From JBMHDN01 sp049889355 (GTDB lineage Bacteria > Pseudomonadota > Alphaproteobacteria > Puniceispirillales > Puniceispirillaceae), in the NCBI GenBank assembly GCA_049889355.1, contig JBMHDN010000043.1, positions 1 to 55,523 of the forward strand: 55,523 nt of DNA, in the 5' to 3' direction. The translations under genes and the position numbers were made by a program. Within the stretch, counting starts at the first letter, position 1; every line of letters starts with the position of its first letter. The notes under the pieces are model-generated. The model saw only the letters and a list, made by a program, of their open reading frames with translations, made no database searches and had not been told where the DNA came from. Below are positions 43,808-51,833 of this stretch, piece after piece.

Positions 43808-45307
43808 ATGTCTGACCTGCTGAGCTATGAAGATTATCAGGCACTGGCCGCTGAATTAACGCTCCCGCGCGCCTCACATATTGACGGCGGTTATCATGCC
43901 TGTAGCGGTGATAATCTGAAGATTGAAAATCCGGCAACTGGCGATTTGCTCTGCGAGATCGCCATGGCAGAGGAACAGGACGTCAATCTGGCTGTGGAAA
44001 AAGCCCGCGAGGCCTTTGATCAGGGTATCTGGTCAGAATGCCACCCCGCCACGCGCAAAGAGGTGCTGATCACCCTGGCTAAATTAATGAAGCGTCATCG
44101 CCATCAGCTGGCTGTGCTGGAATCGATTGATAGTGGCAAGCCTGTTCAGGATTGTGCCTTGATTGATATCCCAGAGAGCATCAATACACTGATTTGGCAT
44201 GCTGAAGCGATCGATAAAATCTATGATCAAAAAGCACCGGCTGGGCCAGATGCGCTGGCGGTGATTGAGCGGGCGCCGATTGGCGTGGTCGCTTGTGTGC
44301 TGCCTTGGAATTTTCCGCTTCTGATGCTGTCCTGGAAATTGGGGCCAGCTTTGGCAGCTGGTAATAGCCTGATTGTCAAACCTGCTGAACAAACACCTTT
44401 ATCTGCACTTTATCTGGCCCAATTGGCAGCAGAAGCGGGTATCCCGCGCGGCGTTTTCCAAGTGTTGGTCGGTGATGGCCCAACCACTGGTCAGGCCCTT
44501 GGTCTGCATGGGGATATTGATATGGTCAGCTTCACCGGCTCTACCGAGACCGGCAAACGCTTCCTTGGCTATTCAGCGCAATCCAATATGAAGCAGGTAA
44601 CTTTGGAATGTGGCGGTAAAAACGCCTCTATCGTGATGGATGATGCTGAGGATTTAGAAGCCATAGCCAGCCATATTGCGATGGGCGCTTTTTGGAATTT
44701 GGGCCAGAATTGTTCAGCCATCTCGCGCCTGATTGTGCATACAGATATCAAAGAGGCGCTGGTGGATAAGCTGCGCGCCCATGTCAAAGAATGGCGCATG
44801 GGTGATCCGCTCAACCCGTCCAATAAGCTGGGCGTTGTGGTGGAAAAAGCACATGAGGCAAAAATCCGCCATTATCTGAATATCGCCAAATCAGATGGCT
44901 TGGATGTACTGGCTGGCAGTATCTCTGATGAGATCGCGCCGGTGATTATCGATATACCAGATGCCAGCCACCCGCTGGCAGTAGAAGAAGTTTTTGGCCC
45001 TGTTTTGAGCGTTATTACAGTGCGTTCGTTGGATGAGGCGGTGCTGATTGCCAATCGTTCAGATTATGGGCTGGCGGCCAGCTTGTTCACATCGAATATG
45101 AAGCGCGGCCTTAGGGCAGCACGTGCCATTAAAGCAGGGACGGTAACTGTCAACAGCTATGGTGAAGGCGATATCACCACCCCATTTGGCGGCTATAAAC
45201 AATCTGGATTTGGCGGCCGTGACAATGGCCTTGCCGCGCATGATCAATTCACAGAAGTGAAAACCATATGGGTTGATCTGAGCGATAATGCGCCAGATGA
45301 GATGTAA
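43808..45307 (+). CDS. NAD(P)-dependent aldehyde dehydrogenase
   Basis: 499 residues. The catalytic set is complete: Asn168 in PWNFPL, Glu267 in TLECGGKN and Cys302 in GQNCSA. VSFTGSTETGK is the cofactor-binding motif. The sequence type is that of betaine aldehyde and gamma-guanidinobutyraldehyde dehydrogenases. In a DAO-DapA-ALDH set the natural substrate could be 2-oxoglutarate semialdehyde, or another semialdehyde released from an oxidised amine. It is tightly coupled to the genes on both sides. Confidence 0.88.
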   Translation: MSDLLSYEDYQALAAELTLPRASHIDGGYHACSGDNLKIENPATGDLLCEIAMAEEQDVNLAVEKAREAFDQGIWSECHPATRKEVLITLAKLMKRHRHQLAVLESIDSGKPVQDCALIDIPESINTLIWHAEAIDKIYDQKAPAGPDALAVIERAPIGVVACVLPWNFPLLMLSWKLGPALAAGNSLIVKPAEQTPLSALYLAQLAAEAGIPRGVFQVLVGDGPTTGQALGLHGDIDMVSFTGSTETGKRFLGYSAQSNMKQVTLECGGKNASIVMDDAEDLEAIASHIAMGAFWNLGQNCSAISRLIVHTDIKEALVDKLRAHVKEWRMGDPLNPSNKLGVVVEKAHEAKIRHYLNIAKSDGLDVLAGSISDEIAPVIIDIPDASHPLAVEEVFGPVLSVITVRSLDEAVLIANRSDYGLAASLFTSNMKRGLRAARAIKAGTVTVNSYGEGDITTPFGGYKQSGFGGRDNGLAAHDQFTEVKTIWVDLSDNAPDEM

Positions 45308-45312
45308 GTCAA

Positions 45313-46668
45313 ATGGGCAAGCAGTTTAGCGCATCGCGTCTGCCAAAAGATCCAGGGCCTGCTGGATGGCATGAGATACTTGAGCCGGCCCCGCGCTACC
45401 CTGAAGCAGAAGGCACGCTGAGCACAGACTGGCTGGTGATTGGCGGCGGCTTTGCCGGCCTGTCTGCAGCCAAACGGCTCTTGGAATTGCGATCTGGTGA
45501 TAGGATCATGCTGTTAGAAGCAGGGCGTATTGGCACAGGGCCAGCTGGCCGGAATTCAGGCTTTATGATCGATTTACCGCATGAGCTGGGTGCAGATAGT
45601 TATGCTGCTTCTGAAGAGGTGGATAAAAAGCAGATTACGCTTAATCGTCATGCACAAGATTTTGCCCTCCAGGCAGCAGCAGAATATGAGATGCCAGCTG
45701 AAGCCGTTCAGAAAATTGGGCGGGTCAATGGGGCGGTGAATGCCCGCGGTCAGCATCATAATGATGACTATGCCGCGCATCTGGAACATCTTGGCGAATC
45801 TTTCACCAAATTATCGGCCTCGGAAATGGCAGAGATGACCGGCTCTGATTATTATCGCTCAGGCTTGTTCATGCCAGGGGCGGTGTTGCTCCAGCCTGCC
45901 TTATATATTCGTGCGCTGGCTGAGGGGGTAACGCAAAAAACATCCCTGCCTGTCCAGCTTTTTGAACAAAGCCCCGCACTGCATTTTGAAAAGCAGGGTG
46001 AGGGGTGGCTGGTCAAAACACCAAAGGCCACTATCACCACCAAAACCATTTTTATGGCAGTCAACGGCCATGCTGAGAGCTTTGGCTTTTATCAGAACAG
46101 ATTGATGCATGTCTTTACCTATGCCTCGATGACTGAGCCACTGGATGCGGCCCAGCAAAAAGCCCTTGGTGGGCTAGATAATTGGGGGATCACACCGTCC
46201 GATCCGATGGGCTCAACCGTGCGCCGTCATACAGGGATTGGCGGCAGCCGTATCATTGTACGCAACCGCTGGAGCTTTGATCCGAAAATGGAAGTATCGG
46301 ATGCGCGTATCACCGCCTATGGCCGTGACCAGGATAAAGCCTTTTACGCCCGTTTTCCAAAATTGCGTGAGGTGAAAATGGCTTATCGCTGGTCAGGGCG
46401 TCTGTGTCTGTCGCGCAATTCTGTCCCTGCCTTTGGCGAGCTTGAGCCCAATCTCTATTCGGCTTGCTGTCAGAATGGTCTGGGTACGGCAAAGGGGACA
46501 CTTTCAGGCATTGGGGCTGTGGAACTGGCTTTACGCTCAAATTCGCCGATTGTCCAAGATTTGCTGTCTTATGATCCGCCCGTCAAACTGCCACCAAAAC
46601 CGATTGCCACCATCGGGGCTAATCTGGTTCTAAAATGGCGTGAGTTGAAAGCAGGGCGTGAAATTTAA
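45313..46668 (+). CDS. FAD-dependent amine oxidoreductase (DAO family, PuuB-like)
   Basis: 451 residues. VIGGGFAGLSAAKRLLEL (about 37-54) is the dinucleotide-binding fold, and GPAGRNSGFMIDLPHELG resembles gamma-glutamylputrescine oxidases. The C-terminal flavin-contact motif is QNGLGTAKGTLSGIGA. A long loop (about 245-330) forms the substrate domain. It is the last gene of the GntR-led operon. With the DapA-family enzyme and the ALDH it forms a set like D-hydroxyproline dehydrogenase, pyrroline deaminase and semialdehyde dehydrogenase. An amine oxidase for a polyamine is the main alternative. Confidence 0.82.
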   Translation: MGKQFSASRLPKDPGPAGWHEILEPAPRYPEAEGTLSTDWLVIGGGFAGLSAAKRLLELRSGDRIMLLEAGRIGTGPAGRNSGFMIDLPHELGADSYAASEEVDKKQITLNRHAQDFALQAAAEYEMPAEAVQKIGRVNGAVNARGQHHNDDYAAHLEHLGESFTKLSASEMAEMTGSDYYRSGLFMPGAVLLQPALYIRALAEGVTQKTSLPVQLFEQSPALHFEKQGEGWLVKTPKATITTKTIFMAVNGHAESFGFYQNRLMHVFTYASMTEPLDAAQQKALGGLDNWGITPSDPMGSTVRRHTGIGGSRIIVRNRWSFDPKMEVSDARITAYGRDQDKAFYARFPKLREVKMAYRWSGRLCLSRNSVPAFGELEPNLYSACCQNGLGTAKGTLSGIGAVELALRSNSPIVQDLLSYDPPVKLPPKPIATIGANLVLKWRELKAGREI

Positions 46669-46713
46669 CCTCGTATCATCTGGTAGAAATCATCTTTTTT
46701 AGATTTTTCATAT

Positions 46714-46743
46714 TTGACATAAACCTCTCATCCCCTGTATTTT
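46714..46743 (+). promoter_or_regulatory. Sigma-70 type promoter for the desaturase gene
   Basis: TTGACA (46714-46719) and TATTTT (46738-46743) are spaced by 18 bp, about 100 bp ahead of the desaturase start. The surrounding gap (46669-46840) is AT-rich. Confidence 0.5.
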
Positions 46744-46840
46744 TCAAGTAGTTGCACGGGGGGATATGCGTGCGCTTTTCATATATTTTCAAAAGGCCTT
46801 CATTCTAAATGTTAGATAATGAGGCCTCGCGACAGGAAAG

Positions 46841-47758
46841 ATGATGCGTTACTCAGCTTTGGGTTTGCTTGTGGCTGTTTTATGTGTGTGGGCTGTTTTG
46901 TTGCTTGCGGGTGATTATGCGCTGGCACATCCCGCGCTTTTCACCCTGAATTGCCTATTGCTGAGTTTATTGTTGGCCTTGCATTCCTCACTATCACATG
47001 AGGCTGTGCATGGTCATATCATCAAGCCGCGTTGGCTCAATGACGCGCTTGTCTGTCCGAATCCCTCTTTGTTTCTGCCCTATCTGCGCTATAAGCAAAC
47101 CCATATTCAGCATCATGAATGTGAGGCGCTTGGACATCCGACAGAAGACCCGGAGAGCTATTATCTCCGCTCTGATAATTGGGCAAAACTGCCAATTATA
47201 GGCCGGTTAATACATCACCTATTGAGCACTTTTATGGGTCGGCTTTTCCTTGGCTGGCTGCGGATGTGTTTTGGCGGGACTGCCAGCGATGTAAAGGCCT
47301 GTTTGCGCGGTGATAAAGCTGTTATTTACGCCTGGTTGGTGCATTTCCTCACGCTGATACCGATACTTGCTGTTCTCTTTTCTTCAAGCTGGATCAGCCT
47401 GCCTAGCTATATCCTATTTTGTGTGGTGCCCGCTTCTATGCTGCTAACAGTGCGCTCTTATATCGAACATCGCGCTGAGCGCGAAAATGAAAACCGTTCA
47501 GTTATTGTTGAGTCAAATTGGTTCTGGAAACTTCTGTTTTTAAACAATAATTTGCATCTTGTGCATCATGAAAAGCCACAATTATCCTGGTGGGAAGTAG
47601 GGCGTGATTTTGGGCAAAACCGCGCTTACTGGCAGGCACAAACACAAGGCTATTTCTTCACGGGCTATGCAGAGGTGTTCAAAGCCTTTTTCATCCGTGC
47701 ACCGCGCTGGCTTTCCCCGCCAGTTTATCCGGACAAGCCTAAACATCACGAAAATTAG
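46841..47758 (+). CDS. Membrane fatty acid desaturase-family protein
   Basis: 305 residues. The three His boxes of membrane desaturases are present: HSSLSHEAVHGH, HIQHHE and HLVHHEKPQ. Hydrophobic segments lie near 5-27, 30-48, and 165-205. A conserved SYIEHR precedes the third box. The di-iron enzyme would act on acyl lipids or carotenoids in the inner membrane. The start is ATGATG behind AGGAAAG. It is a single gene, convergent with the racemase gene, and unrelated to its amine-metabolism neighbours. Confidence 0.82.
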   Translation: MMRYSALGLLVAVLCVWAVLLLAGDYALAHPALFTLNCLLLSLLLALHSSLSHEAVHGHIIKPRWLNDALVCPNPSLFLPYLRYKQTHIQHHECEALGHPTEDPESYYLRSDNWAKLPIIGRLIHHLLSTFMGRLFLGWLRMCFGGTASDVKACLRGDKAVIYAWLVHFLTLIPILAVLFSSSWISLPSYILFCVVPASMLLTVRSYIEHRAERENENRSVIVESNWFWKLLFLNNNLHLVHHEKPQLSWWEVGRDFGQNRAYWQAQTQGYFFTGYAEVFKAFFIRAPRWLSPPVYPDKPKHHEN

Positions 47759-47780
47759 AGCTGGCTGCAACCGCAGTCTT

Positions 47781-48476
47781 TTAAGGCGATAAAGCCCAGT
47801 TTGTGGCGGCAGCAGCATGCAGGGCTGTTGTGTCAAAAACCGGCAGCTCTACATCATCTGGCTTAATCAGCATTTCAATTTCGGTACAGGCCAGCGCGAC
47901 AGCCTCAGCGCCTTTTGAACCAAGGCGTTCGATAATCTCCTGATAGGCTTGACGGGACGCATCATTGACAATGCCAAGACAGAGCTCGTCAAAGACGACC
48001 GCATTGATGATATCAATATCCGGCTCATCTGGGATCACCACATCAATCTTAAAATTATCTTTCAGCCGACGCGCATAGAAATCCTCAACCATGGTAAAGC
48101 GGGTGCCGAGTAAGCCAATTTTCGAGATATTGGCCTGTGCAAGTGCTGCACCTAGCGTATCAGCGATATGGAAAAACGGAATACTGAGCGAGGCGGATAT
48201 CTGGTCATAAACTTTGTGCATCGTATTGGTGCAGAGCAAAAGGCAGTCTGCACCTGCTTTTTCCAATATCAATGCTTCTGCTGATAATTGGCGGGCAATT
48301 TCATCCCAGTCGCCCGTGCGCAAACAGACTTCAAGCCCGCTAAAATTGACCGAGTTCAGCAATATCCGTGCTGAATGAAGGCCGCCTAATTCTTGTTTTA
48401 CTTGGCTGTTAATAAGGCTGTAATAGCTGGTTGTCGATTCCCAGCTCATGCCACCTAAAAGTCCGATCTGACGCAT
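47781..48476 (-). CDS. Aspartate/glutamate racemase-family protein
   Basis: 231 residues. The two catalytic cysteines are in LLLCTNTMHK (about 82) and ALACTEIEML (about 197). The start MRQIGLLGGMSWEST is typical of the YgeA/RacD group, which interconverts amino-acid enantiomers without cofactor. It is co-directional with the N-demethylase homologue 11 nt upstream, so they form a pair. It might supply the D-isomer for a DAO oxidase nearby, which is inference. Confidence 0.85.
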   Translation of the reverse strand: MRQIGLLGGMSWESTTSYYSLINSQVKQELGGLHSARILLNSVNFSGLEVCLRTGDWDEIARQLSAEALILEKAGADCLLLCTNTMHKVYDQISASLSIPFFHIADTLGAALAQANISKIGLLGTRFTMVEDFYARRLKDNFKIDVVIPDEPDIDIINAVVFDELCLGIVNDASRQAYQEIIERLGSKGAEAVALACTEIEMLIKPDDVELPVFDTTALHAAAATNWALSP

Positions 48477-48487
48477 CTATTCAATCC

Positions 48488-49354
48488 TCACTTCTGCTGT
48501 TTTGCTGTTTGTTGATGCACCCACCCTATCAGCGCTTTTTCATAGCTTTCAACGGCCCGATAGGAGCGCATGGCTGGGCTAAGTGCGGCAAGCTCATCAA
48601 TAAGGGCTGCGAGAGCCTCTTTATCATATTGCCATTTTTTAAGCGGGGATAGCTTTGTCTGAATGGTAAATAAAATGGCTTCAGTTTCTGGCAATTTGAC
48701 AAAGCTCTGGACCTCTTCTCGGCAATATATAGCCGCGCCAACATTTTCTGGCGTCAGGACGGGTGCGAGGCCTAGTTCATGATGGTCGGTATGTCCAGAT
48801 AGCCGTTTGGGTGCATGCAGCCTGTCGCCAATTTGCAACGTCCAATTTTTCCGCCGCGAAAATTTCTCTCTTTCCATATGATCAAACAGCCTGTTCACCG
48901 GATGGTTCAGCTTTTCAGCATAATGTGGGACAGGGTGATGGATATTGAGCAGGGGCTGGCCCATTTTTTCATCAAGATGCCAATGCGCAGGAAAACATAG
49001 AACAGCTGCTGTAAGCCGCCATTGTGCCTCAATTTCACCCCGCTGGAGGATCAAACAATCTTCCATGATCTCACCCCCCACAGACAAGAGCGGGTGCACC
49101 AAGGGCTCTTTTGGTCTGAGCGGCGTTTTGGCATGTTGACGCACCAGCTCAGCAGCTTCCGCGCAAGCGTCTAGGCTCTGTGCTTCGGCTGCGAAAACAG
49201 CCTGTCTATGTGTATCTAATAATATCTGACGCTGGCCCAAAATATCTGTATCAACTTTGGCCAGCCACTGATCTGGCCTGATGGCCGTCAGACCTATCTG
49301 AATGGGATTTGGGCGTTTCATCCAAGGAGCAGATGGATAATTTTTGACGGACAT
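48488..49354 (-). CDS. Haem-dependent oxidative N-demethylase-like protein (DUF3445)
   Basis: About 288 residues of DUF3445/HDOD, a PAS-fold haem enzyme family that includes dimethylamine demethylase subunits. The family core is visible: EDCLILQRGEIEAQWRLTAA ends in VLCFPAHWHLDEKMG, then IHHPVPHYAEKLN and FSRRKNWTLQIG. The ATG at 49354 has GAGGAA 9 nt upstream; a TTG at 49375 is less likely. Dimethylamine is the product of TMAO demethylation, so it may act in the same pathway as tdm. The reductase and GcvT-like partner subunits known for this enzyme class are not next to it. Confidence 0.75.
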   Translation of the reverse strand: MSVKNYPSAPWMKRPNPIQIGLTAIRPDQWLAKVDTDILGQRQILLDTHRQAVFAAEAQSLDACAEAAELVRQHAKTPLRPKEPLVHPLLSVGGEIMEDCLILQRGEIEAQWRLTAAVLCFPAHWHLDEKMGQPLLNIHHPVPHYAEKLNHPVNRLFDHMEREKFSRRKNWTLQIGDRLHAPKRLSGHTDHHELGLAPVLTPENVGAAIYCREEVQSFVKLPETEAILFTIQTKLSPLKKWQYDKEALAALIDELAALSPAMRSYRAVESYEKALIGWVHQQTAKQQK

Positions 49355-49404
49355 AAGGCGTGGTTCCTCAAACAACTTCTATAGCTTTAGCCCACAATAA
49401 AGCT

Positions 49405-49476
49405 ATCTGGCCAGTCTTCTGGACAACCTTCTGGACAACCATTTGGGCAACCATCTGGGCAACCATCTGGGCAGGC
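49405..49476 (+). repeat. 12-bp minisatellite, six units
   Basis: Six tandem units of about 12 bp, best matched to ATCTGGGCAACC, with two TTCTGGACAACC units and a degenerate first unit. The units sit between the divergent N-demethylase and VOC genes. In one frame on the + strand (GTG 49360, 75 codons) they would encode a W-x-T-x repeat, but that frame has no ribosome site and overlaps the VOC gene. Confidence 0.8.
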
Positions 49477-49574
49477 TTGGACGATAACGACTTCTCTTTA
49501 CAAAAAAGACTGACCCGTTCAGAATTTCAGCGGACATTAGAATACACTAATCAGCGTTTTTTAAAGAGGGTAAA

Positions 49575-50000
49575 ATGGGATCTGTAATACCACCTTTCCA
49601 CCTTGCCTTTGCGGTTACTGACCTGCCGGCAACACGTCATTTTTTTGAAGAAATCCTTGGCTGCTCAGTCGGGCGTACATCAGAACGCTGGATTGATTTC
49701 AACTTTTTCGGCCACCAGATCACCGCCCATCTGGTTGACCAGCCATTATCTGCTGCAGAAACCAACCCGGTTGATGGTGAAAAGGTGCCCTCTCGGCATT
49801 TTGGGATCATTTTGGAAATGGAAGACTGGCATCAGCTCAAAGATAAATTACAACAGGCAGGCACCCAATTTTTGATTGAACCACAAATCCGCTTTGAAGG
49901 TGAAGTGGGAGAACAGGCGACTATGTTTTTCCATGACCCCTCGGGCAATGCCATGGAAGTCAAAGCCTTTAAAGATTACAATATGATATTTGCTACGTGA
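49575..50000 (+). CDS. VOC-superfamily (glyoxalase/bleomycin resistance fold) protein
   Basis: 141 residues in two beta-alpha-beta-beta-beta modules. The first metal His is in FHLAFAVTDLPATRHFFEE, later residues are RHFGIILEMEDW and the last metal-type Glu is in MFFHDPSGNAMEVKAF. GAGGG precedes the ATG. It might be a small dioxygenase or lyase. It is conserved as an orphan in marine bacteria. No pathway is proposed. Confidence 0.8.
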   Translation: MGSVIPPFHLAFAVTDLPATRHFFEEILGCSVGRTSERWIDFNFFGHQITAHLVDQPLSAAETNPVDGEKVPSRHFGIILEMEDWHQLKDKLQQAGTQFLIEPQIRFEGEVGEQATMFFHDPSGNAMEVKAFKDYNMIFAT

Positions 50001-50060
50001 CCAACGGGAAGGGTTTGCGCCGCTGGTTTCTTCTTTATCCCGAACTTCAAGCTGTGTGAA

Positions 50061-50423
50061 TCAGTCTTCACCAACCACGCTGAAACTGCTGCCTGGCACC
50101 TCAATGATTTCATCTAGCTGGGTTTTATCAAAATCATCCAGACAGCCCGTGTTAAAGCCAATCATGTCATCACGCCGTCTTTTGTGGTGGGTGTAAATCC
50201 CGCAGGTTTTGCAGAAATAATGCCTAGCTGCCATGGTATTGAACTGATACAAGGTGAGGTTTTCAGCACCGCTTTTCAGGTTAAAATTTTCTGGCGACAC
50301 CGCGCTCATCAGCGCCGATTTGCGTTTGCAAATTGAACAATCACAGACCATGGCTTTTTCAATTTTGCCTTGAACCTCAAAGGTAACAGCCCCGCAATGG
50401 CAGCTGCCTTGATGATGAGTCAT
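50061..50423 (-). CDS. GFA-family zinc protein (CENP-V/Mss4-like)
   Basis: 120 residues. The Zn-binding cysteines are arranged as in the family: CHCGAVTFEV, CDCSICKRK and CKTCGIYTHHKR. Some members were proposed to speed formation of S-hydroxymethylglutathione from formaldehyde. That would suit a region that produces formaldehyde by demethylation, but most members have no proven role. Confidence 0.82.
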   Translation of the reverse strand: MTHHQGSCHCGAVTFEVQGKIEKAMVCDCSICKRKSALMSAVSPENFNLKSGAENLTLYQFNTMAARHYFCKTCGIYTHHKRRRDDMIGFNTGCLDDFDKTQLDEIIEVPGSSFSVVGED

Positions 50424-50484
50424 ATGTGCCTCCCTCTTGCATAATGAACACGCTTTTCAAGTTGGTCTTCATAAAGCGCCCTGT

Positions 50485-50512
50485 CAATGAGGTGCTGGCA
50501 ATGAGGTGCTGG
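50485..50512. repeat. 14-bp tandem duplication
   Basis: CAATGAGGTGCTGG occurs twice in direct succession, followed by CAAT. It lies in the short gap between the GFA gene and a small membrane-protein gene, and looks like a recent slippage event. Confidence 0.6.
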
Positions 50513-50542
50513 CAATAAGCCATTGAGGACGCAGAGGCGAGG

Positions 50543-50785
50543 TCAGAACAGACCAAGCTTTCGCATCAGCGGATAGGTAAAATAGAGATGAATCGGATCT
50601 GGTACCAATAGCCCGGCCAGCGCTACCACCACGCCAAAGCTTTTCAAGAGCTGGCTGAGGCTGTCCTGGCCTCGGCGCCAGATGCTAAATATATAGATGC
50701 CATAGAGCGAAATCATCTGGGCCACTTTTTTAAATAAAGCCCTGACCACAGTGGGTATCTTGGCGCGGCCAGATGAAGAGGTCAA
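50543..50785 (-). CDS. Small membrane protein of unknown function
   Basis: 80 residues from a TTG start at 50785; an internal ATG (residue 23) would give a 58-residue form. Hydrophobic stretches lie at about 24-35 (ISLYGIYIFSIW) and 48-62 (FGVVVALAGLLVPDP). The C-terminus YPLMRKLGLF is basic. I recognise no family, and the ribosome site is weak. It is convergent to nothing and divergent from the exported-protein gene. Confidence 0.45.
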   Translation of the reverse strand: MTSSSGRAKIPTVVRALFKKVAQMISLYGIYIFSIWRRGQDSLSQLLKSFGVVVALAGLLVPDPIHLYFTYPLMRKLGLF

Positions 50786-50891
50786 GTTATGACCTATGAG
50801 ATTAAATCACGTTTGATTTTTGATAAAAAGGAATACACCTCCGGCGCGCGGCGCATTCAAACGGCCACCACATTGATAAGCCGCTCAAGGT

Positions 50892-50935
50892 TTGTAACAG
50901 ATCAGCAATATATGATAATAAACTCATATTATGAG
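50892..50935 (+). promoter_or_regulatory. Promoter and palindrome ahead of exported protein copy B
   Basis: TTGTAA (50892-50897) and GATAAT (50914-50919) are spaced by 16 bp. A 13-bp palindrome CTCATATTATGAG (50923-50935) lies just behind the -10 box and could be an operator. A 64-codon frame (50789-50983) crosses this region; it starts behind AGAGG and ends overlapping the next start codon, and I treat it as uncertain. Confidence 0.45.
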
Positions 50936-50979
50936 ATAGAGGGCCGGCTTGTCCCTCAAACCGGCATTTTCAGGAGGCA

Positions 50980-51705
50980 ATGATGGTTCAAAAATGGTCT
51001 GCTCTTTTGTTGATTGGTGCGATATGTGTGGCCGGTTCGGCACAAGCCCTGACACTGAAATCAGGTGAGGTGCTGGGCTCAGATGGCGCAGTCTATGAAG
51101 GCGCATCGCCTAGCCAAATGGAAAATATCAAAAAAAGAGCCATCGAATCAGGCAAAAATGCAGGCGTCACGGGTGATAATGTGTTTGTGGTCACCGGCGA
51201 GCAGGTGGTCTTTATTCCGGTCTCAGAGCTGGCTGGCAAATCAGATGAACAGATGGAAGAATTGGTTGGTACACGCGTCATCCAGTCGGTAACAGGGCTG
51301 CCTATCACCTTTTCTGAATTTAACGCTGTTCAAGCGATTGCGAGCGAAACAGGCAGAGGCCTTGGCGAGGTTTTAGGAGAGCAGATTGATGCTGGCGCCC
51401 TCTCTTTCCTGAGCCGCAATCTGGATGAATTAGATGCAGATGTGGCCGCCGGTGCCAAGCTGATTGAAGAGAGTGGTATCAAAGACCAGATTGCCAATAG
51501 CGGCCTGTTTGATCCGGCGGCACTGGACAGTCTGGATGAGCAATTGAGCGACCTAACACTGGAAGATGCCAGGGGTGTGATTGAAGAAGTCAACAGAGTG
51601 CAAGATGAGTTCGCCGCCGCGGTTGCGGCCCAGCGCGAGGCTGACCCTGATTTCTTTGAAACAGCAGAAGGTCAGGCATTGCTCGAAGAAGCTGGCCTCG
51701 AATAA
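50980..51705 (+). CDS. Exported protein, family with a shared N-terminal ALTLKSG block (copy B)
   Basis: 241 residues. The signal peptide ends at GSAQA, and the mature start LTLKSGEVLGSDGAVYEGAS matches copy A at 33.4 kb almost position for position, including the GDNVFVV...VVFIPVSELAGKSDEQ strand region. After residue 115 the sequences diverge: copy B has a Leu/Asp-rich helical part (LSFLSRNLDELDADVAAGAK) and lacks the C-terminal Cys pair. AGGAGG lies ahead of ATG 50980. The protein probably resides in the periplasm or envelope. The function is unknown. Confidence 0.7.
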   Translation: MMVQKWSALLLIGAICVAGSAQALTLKSGEVLGSDGAVYEGASPSQMENIKKRAIESGKNAGVTGDNVFVVTGEQVVFIPVSELAGKSDEQMEELVGTRVIQSVTGLPITFSEFNAVQAIASETGRGLGEVLGEQIDAGALSFLSRNLDELDADVAAGAKLIEESGIKDQIANSGLFDPAALDSLDEQLSDLTLEDARGVIEEVNRVQDEFAAAVAAQREADPDFFETAEGQALLEEAGLE

Positions 51706-51833
51706 AGCCGGCCTCAGATATTGCAGCTTGTGCGGCATAGAAATTTGATTGAGTTTCACATGCAAGCTCATATAGTTACAGTTACAGCTTGGTGCTTTCA
51801 GGCTGTCGCCTCATCATCCTTTTGGAGGAAAAA

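Noticed and set aside
49360..49587. Trp-rich 75-codon frame as a tryptophan leader peptide
   Set aside because: It has a GTG start without ribosome site, overlaps the VOC gene, and its Trp codons come only from the 12-bp repeat. No trp gene follows.
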